Positions 60,132-64,000 of a stretch of 64,000 bases of DNA are shown here, in pieces. The DNA is from Bin5 sp022821545. Its GTDB lineage: Bacteria; Chloroflexota; Anaerolineae; Caldilineales; Caldilineaceae. How positions within the stretch are numbered: position 1 is the stretch's first letter; every line of letters starts with the position of its first letter. Both the position numbers and the translations under genes were made by a program. Under the pieces are notes generated by a model. It made no database searches and had not been told where the DNA came from. It saw only the letters and a list, made by a program, of their open reading frames with translations. The DNA lies in contig CAXXLO010000002.1 of the NCBI GenBank assembly GCA_963664085.2, forward strand, positions 2,232,001 to 2,296,000. Reading direction: 5' to 3'.

Positions 60132-60797
60132 ATGCAGCGCAGATTCGTCGACCTGAGTTACCCTCTCGACCCTTCGACGCCCCCGTTTCCTGGTGACTCT
60201 CCAGTTGAAGTCGAGGTGCAAACGACTATCCCCGCCCATCTCCCACCCGGTACACCGGGATTCATGAATACCAGCAACGTACGCACTTCACTCCACACCG
60301 GCACCCACATGGATGCCTTCTTCCATTTCTTTCATGGCGGGGCCACGATCGACCAGATCCCCCTGACACAGTGCATCGGCCCAGCCCTGATGATCGACCT
60401 CTCCGCAAGAAAGTCCAAGAAAAGAATCACCGCGCATGATCTGGCCCCCCATCAACAGGCTATCAGCCAAACGCCCAAGGTAATTCTCAACACCGGCTGG
60501 GCGCAGAACTGGGGCGAATCCCGGTATTTCACCGACTATCCGCCGCTGACAGAGGACGCAGCCCGCTTCCTCGTGGACTGCGCTATCGAACTCATTGGCA
60601 TCGATACTCCGTCTGTCGACTATTCGCCCTACGATGCCCACTTTGTGCTCTTGGGAAACGACGTCTTGATCGTCGAAAATCTGACCAACCTCGACCAGAT
60701 TGGCCAGCCCCTCTTCGAGTTCGCGGCCATTCCTCTGAAAATCACAGGCCGGGATGGATCCCCCGTGCGGGCCATCGCCGTCACCGGTGAGACATAG
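60132..60797 (+). CDS. cyclase-family hydrolase (kynurenine formamidase-like)
   Basis: A 221-residue metal hydrolase. MQRRFVDLSYPLDPSTPPFP opens the protein and SLHTGTHMDAFFHFF is the HxGTHxDxxxH metal motif. IELIGIDTPSVDY (the GIDxxSxD motif) and VIVENLTNLDQI follow. This family includes kynurenine formamidases and other cyclic amide or lactone hydrolases. I start at ATG 60132, preceded by GGAAAG; longer versions lack family likeness. Confidence 0.87.
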   Translation: MQRRFVDLSYPLDPSTPPFPGDSPVEVEVQTTIPAHLPPGTPGFMNTSNVRTSLHTGTHMDAFFHFFHGGATIDQIPLTQCIGPALMIDLSARKSKKRITAHDLAPHQQAISQTPKVILNTGWAQNWGESRYFTDYPPLTEDAARFLVDCAIELIGIDTPSVDYSPYDAHFVLLGNDVLIVENLTNLDQIGQPLFEFAAIPLKITGRDGSPVRAIAVTGET

Positions 60798-60915
60798 TGC
60801 TCCGCACATATGCCTGCGGCGGAGGGTTCTGTCGACCAATGGCACAGCCGCGCAGTTCCAGCCAGCGGCGCCCTGCTGCGTCCACCGTGATCGCGATCTG
60901 AAGGAGAGACAGACC

Positions 60916-62223
60916 ATGAAGACAGATGCCTTCTGGAAAATATGTGCCCTCATCGGCGCAGTCGTTTTCGCCGCATGTGGGCCAGGCGTTCCACCCGGTT
61001 CTCAGCAGCCAGACGGGAAGGGCGCTGCCCCGTCGAATCCCGCTCCTGTGCCGGCCCACACGACAGCCGCTACCCCGGCAGTCGCCCCTGAAGGAACCAG
61101 CCCTCCCGTCTCCACTCCCCACCCACAGCAAGTCCCAACCTGGCCGGATATTGTTCTGGTTGAAACCCTGTCGGGACTGCGAAACCCTGTAGACCTGGCC
61201 CACGCCAGGGATGGTTCCGGGCGCATCTATGTGGTTGAGCAGAGAGGTCTGGTCCAGGCATTTGACGGTGGCGCCATTGGACAGTCCCCGTTCATGGACA
61301 TCCGCGACAGAGTCAACTGCTGCGGGGAAATGGGGTTGCTCGGCATCGCCTTCCCCTCCGATTTTTCCAGCAGCCGAGCCCTCTACGTCAACTACACGAC
61401 CACCGTCCCTGGCCGTCTCCATACTCGCGTCTCCCGCTTCCGCCTCCTCCCTGACGTACACCGGGTCGATCCGGATACTGAAGAAATCCTCCTGGAGTTC
61501 CACCAACCTTGGCGAAATCACAACGGCGGCCAGATCGCATTCGGCCCCGACGGCTACCTCTGGATCGGGACCGGCGACGGCGGCAGTGCCGCCGACCCCC
61601 AGGACAACGGGCAGAAGGGCCAGACCCTACTGGGTAAACTCCTCCGCATCGATGTCTCCCCTGCCAGCGATGCGCCCTACTCCATCCCGGAGGACAACCC
61701 TTTCGTCGGCAATGATCAGTTTCTCGACGAAATCTGGGCCTACGGGCTCCGCAATCCTTGGCGTTTTTCCTTCGATCGCGAAACCGGCGATCTTTACATC
61801 GCCGATGTAGGCCAGAATGCCTGGGAAGAGGTGAACTTCCAACCCGCCGACAGCTCCGGCGGCGAAAACTACGGCTGGCGCATCATGGAAGGCCTTCACT
61901 GCTTCAATCCCTCTTCCGGCTGTCCCATTACCGGTCTTACCATGCCGGTGGCCGAATATGACCGGATCAGCGGACTTTCCATAACCGGCGGCTACGTCTA
62001 CAGGGGACAGGACCATCCCTCCCTTCGGGGTATCTACTTTTTTGCGGACTACGTTACCGGCAATATCTGGGGTCTTAAACAAGTGAACGGCGTATGGGAG
62101 TCCGAGCTGCTCCTGGACAGCCCCTACAACGTCAGCAGCTTCGGTGAAGATGAGGCCGGCAATCTCTACCTCGTCGATTACAGCGGAACAATCTTTCAGA
62201 TTCAGGCTGCTGGCCAGGACTGA
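60916..62223 (+). CDS. lipoprotein PQQ-type sugar dehydrogenase (GSDH family)
   Basis: A 435-residue beta-propeller protein. Residues 1-21 end VVFAAC, a lipobox with lipidation at about Cys21, so it is exported and membrane-tethered. A Pro/Ala/Thr linker leads to the six-bladed glucose/sorbosone dehydrogenase domain: LRNPVDLAHARDGSGRIYVV, EMGLLGIAFPSDF, NHNGGQIAFGPDGYLWIG, the metal-binding loop TGDGGSAADPQ, GLRNPWRFSFD and GENYGWRIMEG. These enzymes oxidise sugars with PQQ, but many homologues lack known activity. ATG 60916 follows AAGGAGAGAC. Confidence 0.88.
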   Translation: MKTDAFWKICALIGAVVFAACGPGVPPGSQQPDGKGAAPSNPAPVPAHTTAATPAVAPEGTSPPVSTPHPQQVPTWPDIVLVETLSGLRNPVDLAHARDGSGRIYVVEQRGLVQAFDGGAIGQSPFMDIRDRVNCCGEMGLLGIAFPSDFSSSRALYVNYTTTVPGRLHTRVSRFRLLPDVHRVDPDTEEILLEFHQPWRNHNGGQIAFGPDGYLWIGTGDGGSAADPQDNGQKGQTLLGKLLRIDVSPASDAPYSIPEDNPFVGNDQFLDEIWAYGLRNPWRFSFDRETGDLYIADVGQNAWEEVNFQPADSSGGENYGWRIMEGLHCFNPSSGCPITGLTMPVAEYDRISGLSITGGYVYRGQDHPSLRGIYFFADYVTGNIWGLKQVNGVWESELLLDSPYNVSSFGEDEAGNLYLVDYSGTIFQIQAAGQD

Positions 62224-62317
62224 AGCCCCTGAGTTAAAGACAGAATTGCAGGCGCCCTGCAAATTAAACTCTATTGAACAGCCCTGCGGCAACACGGCAC
62301 AACTTGGAGGCCCTGCT

Positions 62318-63472
62318 ATGGATTTCGACCTGATCATCATCGGCGGCGGCATCGTCGGAGCGGCCGCGGCCTACCGCGCCGGTCAGCTGGGCGCCCGCAC
62401 TCTGCAGTGCGACCGGCGTGACAAAGGCCGCGCCACAGACGCCGGCGCCGGCATCCTCGCCCCCGAAAGCAGCACACGTGACGGCCGGCTCTGGTACGAC
62501 TTCGCTCTCGACGCCGTGGATTACTATTCCGTGCTGATCGATGATCTCACTGCCGACGGCGTGCCCATCGAGGAGCTCACTCGGGCCTATAGCCTGTGTT
62601 CCAAGTTATCCGTCGCCCTCGACGACACCGAAGCTGCAGCCCTCGCCGAAATGGAGCAGGAAATCTACGCCCGCCAGGAGGAGCGGCGCCCCCCCTCCGC
62701 GGAGTTGATTCGACGGATCTCTCCCGCAGAAGCCCGCAACTCCTTCTTCCCTCCACTGGCCGACGCCAGCGCAGTATTGCTCCAGCCCGTCTCCCGCCGC
62801 GTCGACGGCCGCCTGATGACTGCAGCTCTTGAAGGGGGCCTGCGCAGCCGCGGCGTCCGGACACTCGACGCCGACGTCTCAGCCCTGCTGCTGGAAGACG
62901 GCCGGGTGAACGGCATCCGCACCGCTTCAGGCGAAGAATATACGGCTGGCGCCGTTCTCATCGCTGGCGGAGCCTGGTCAGCCGCCTTTGCCGACCAGCT
63001 CAACGTCCGGATCCCCGTCGCCCCCCAGCGCGGGCAGATCATCCATCTGCATGTCCCCGGCCAGGATACGAGCACCTGGTCGATCGTGGGTGGATTCAGC
63101 GGCCACTATCAGGTGCCCTGGCCCGGCGGCCGCGTCGTTGTCGGCGCCACGCGCGAGACCGGCAGCGGGTACGCTCCCCAGTCAACGGTTGAGGGCATCC
63201 AGGAAGTTCTGCACGAAGCCCTGCGTCTCGCCCCCGGTCTGCGCAACGCCGCCATTCAAGAGATCCGCGTCGGCCTGCGTCCCTACACCATCGATCACCT
63301 GCCGTTGTTGGGATCCATCCCCCGAGTCAGTGGCGTTTACCTTGCAACCGGCCACGGGCCTACCGGGCTTACTCTGGGGCCGTTCAGCGCAAAGCTGGTG
63401 GTCGAGCAAGCTCTCGATCAACCGTTCGCCTGGGATTTGGCCCCCTTTTCTACGACACGCTTCATTCGCTGA
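62318..63472 (+). CDS. FAD-dependent amino acid oxidase/oxidoreductase (DAO family)
   Basis: A 384-residue flavoprotein. MDFDLIIIGGGIVGAAAAYR contains the dinucleotide-binding GxGxxG. DAGAGILAPESST and AVLIAGGAWSAAFADQL are typical of the DAO/glycine-oxidase (ThiO-like) group, as is the C-terminal GVYLATGHGPTGLTLGPFSA. It would oxidise the alpha carbon of an amine, possibly glycine or an amino acid. ATG 62318 follows TTGGAGG. It lies 94 bp after the sugar dehydrogenase. Confidence 0.87.
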   Translation: MDFDLIIIGGGIVGAAAAYRAGQLGARTLQCDRRDKGRATDAGAGILAPESSTRDGRLWYDFALDAVDYYSVLIDDLTADGVPIEELTRAYSLCSKLSVALDDTEAAALAEMEQEIYARQEERRPPSAELIRRISPAEARNSFFPPLADASAVLLQPVSRRVDGRLMTAALEGGLRSRGVRTLDADVSALLLEDGRVNGIRTASGEEYTAGAVLIAGGAWSAAFADQLNVRIPVAPQRGQIIHLHVPGQDTSTWSIVGGFSGHYQVPWPGGRVVVGATRETGSGYAPQSTVEGIQEVLHEALRLAPGLRNAAIQEIRVGLRPYTIDHLPLLGSIPRVSGVYLATGHGPTGLTLGPFSAKLVVEQALDQPFAWDLAPFSTTRFIR

Positions 63473-63791
63473 TCGGAAGACAATCCCTGTTCTAAGCCGG
63501 TCCCCTATCATCAACTGTTATGCGGCGCCTACCATACGATCTATCGGCTGCTGACTCCGGCTATCGCAAACACATATAGACGGGCATACTCGTGGTATAC
63601 TCATGACCATGATGGCAACGACGGAATCGATGAATCCTTCGAAGCCAGCGTGGAAGAGAAGAATATCCAGGGGGAGCAGTTTGACCTCGTCGTGATGAAG
63701 AACGGCGGCCACCTCCTGGTAGCCGGTCCCCATCTCAATCATGTCGCTCTAATTCCAAATCAGTCCACAACTATCTCCCGGTCACACTTGT
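63473..63791. other. intergenic, possible coding scrap
   Basis: No gene with a start and ribosome site is evident between the oxidoreductase and radC. A plus-strand frame at about 63610-63770 gives a protein-like stretch (GIDESFEASVEEKNIQGEQ, then LVVMKNGGHLLVAGPH) with no start, which may be decayed coding sequence. TATACT occurs near 63596. Confidence 0.35.
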
Positions 63792-64000
63792 ATGCAACTG
63801 ACACCTGTAGACGATATCCACCCTGCCATCGACTCTTCCCGCACAGCCTACACAATCAAAGAAATGCCCGAGGATCTCCGTCCCAGAGAGAGGCTGGAGT
63901 ATGTCGGCGCCGGCGCCCTCAGCGCCGCCGAACTCCTCGCAATCGTGCTGCGTACCGGCGGCCCGGGCGAAAACGTCATCCGCCAGGCCGAGCGCCTGCT
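63792..64000 (+). CDS. radC: RadC-family (JAMM/DUF2466) protein, N-terminal part
   Basis: The gene runs off the right edge after 69 codons. MQLTPVDDIHP opens; IKEMPEDLRPRERLEYVGAG and LSAAELLAIVLRTGGPGEN are the conserved helix-hairpin-helix region at the N-terminus of RadC proteins. The JAMM metal-site domain would follow outside the window. RadC was once linked to DNA repair, but its function is still uncertain. Confidence 0.88.
   Translation, partial: MQLTPVDDIHPAIDSSRTAYTIKEMPEDLRPRERLEYVGAGALSAAELLAIVLRTGGPGENVIRQAERL

Overview
The window is GC-rich bacterial chromosome, densely coded on both strands, with no rRNA, tRNA or CRISPR array that I could find. The gene set fits a Chloroflexota bacterium, perhaps near Caldilineales/Anaerolineae: a complete atpBEFHAGDC operon, a Ser/Thr kinase next to an FHA regulator, HemW, a CoxD/CoxE-like pair, a phytanoyl-CoA dioxygenase, Uma2-family genes and several large secreted proteins. 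This placement is inferred from gene content and not from a phylogeny.

Bases 1-4,200 are a decaying accessory region. They hold two Uma2-family genes (one reduced to its C-terminal end, one with a single frameshift), a frameshifted hicB, a 64-bp duplicated hicB piece, and a minus-strand OLD/AAA-type ATPase coupled to a short unknown ORF. A 39-bp scrap of the ATPase gene also lies between the Uma2 and hicB genes. Bases 4,200-16,030 form an extracellular-protein island: an L,D-transpeptidase; four paralogous secreted proteins (signal peptide, Pro/Gly-rich stalk, conserved ~105-residue C-terminal domain ending in Trp); a protein with nine FN3-like domains; and a protein with three FN3-like domains joined to an HExxH metalloprotease-like domain. 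Among them sit a NYN-domain protein and several tiny coiled-coil proteins. The four-member family is my main candidate for something undescribed.

Bases 16,200-26,600 carry a Cache-domain lipoprotein, pheS without pheT, an HpcH/HpaI-type aldolase, a cation-chloride cotransporter homologue overlapping a YcaQ-type DNA glycosylase, an M20 peptidase, and a MoxR ATPase with a VWA protein. Bases 26,600-28,620 are a visibly AT-richer three-gene insert led by a TIGR04255-family protein. Then comes ilvE.

Bases 29,700-35,740 read leftward as one close-packed cluster: FHA/winged-helix regulator, hemW, HAD phosphatase, coaD, a coiled-coil protein, a glycoside-hydrolase-like membrane protein and a solute-binding protein. 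A Ser/Thr kinase diverges from the FHA gene. Bases 37,200-44,180 are the ATP synthase operon, closed by a strong terminator; several of its spacers hold short repeats or a hairpin.

Bases 44,200-64,000 contain a sialidase-like protein, a 1,073-residue SH3/glycoside-hydrolase protein, proBA, an FGGY kinase, a phytanoyl-CoA dioxygenase, an aldehyde dehydrogenase, a DOT1-like methyltransferase behind rimO, a DtxR-type regulator upstream of ccmH and resA-like genes, a cyclase-family hydrolase, a PQQ-type sugar dehydrogenase lipoprotein, an FAD oxidoreductase and the start of radC.
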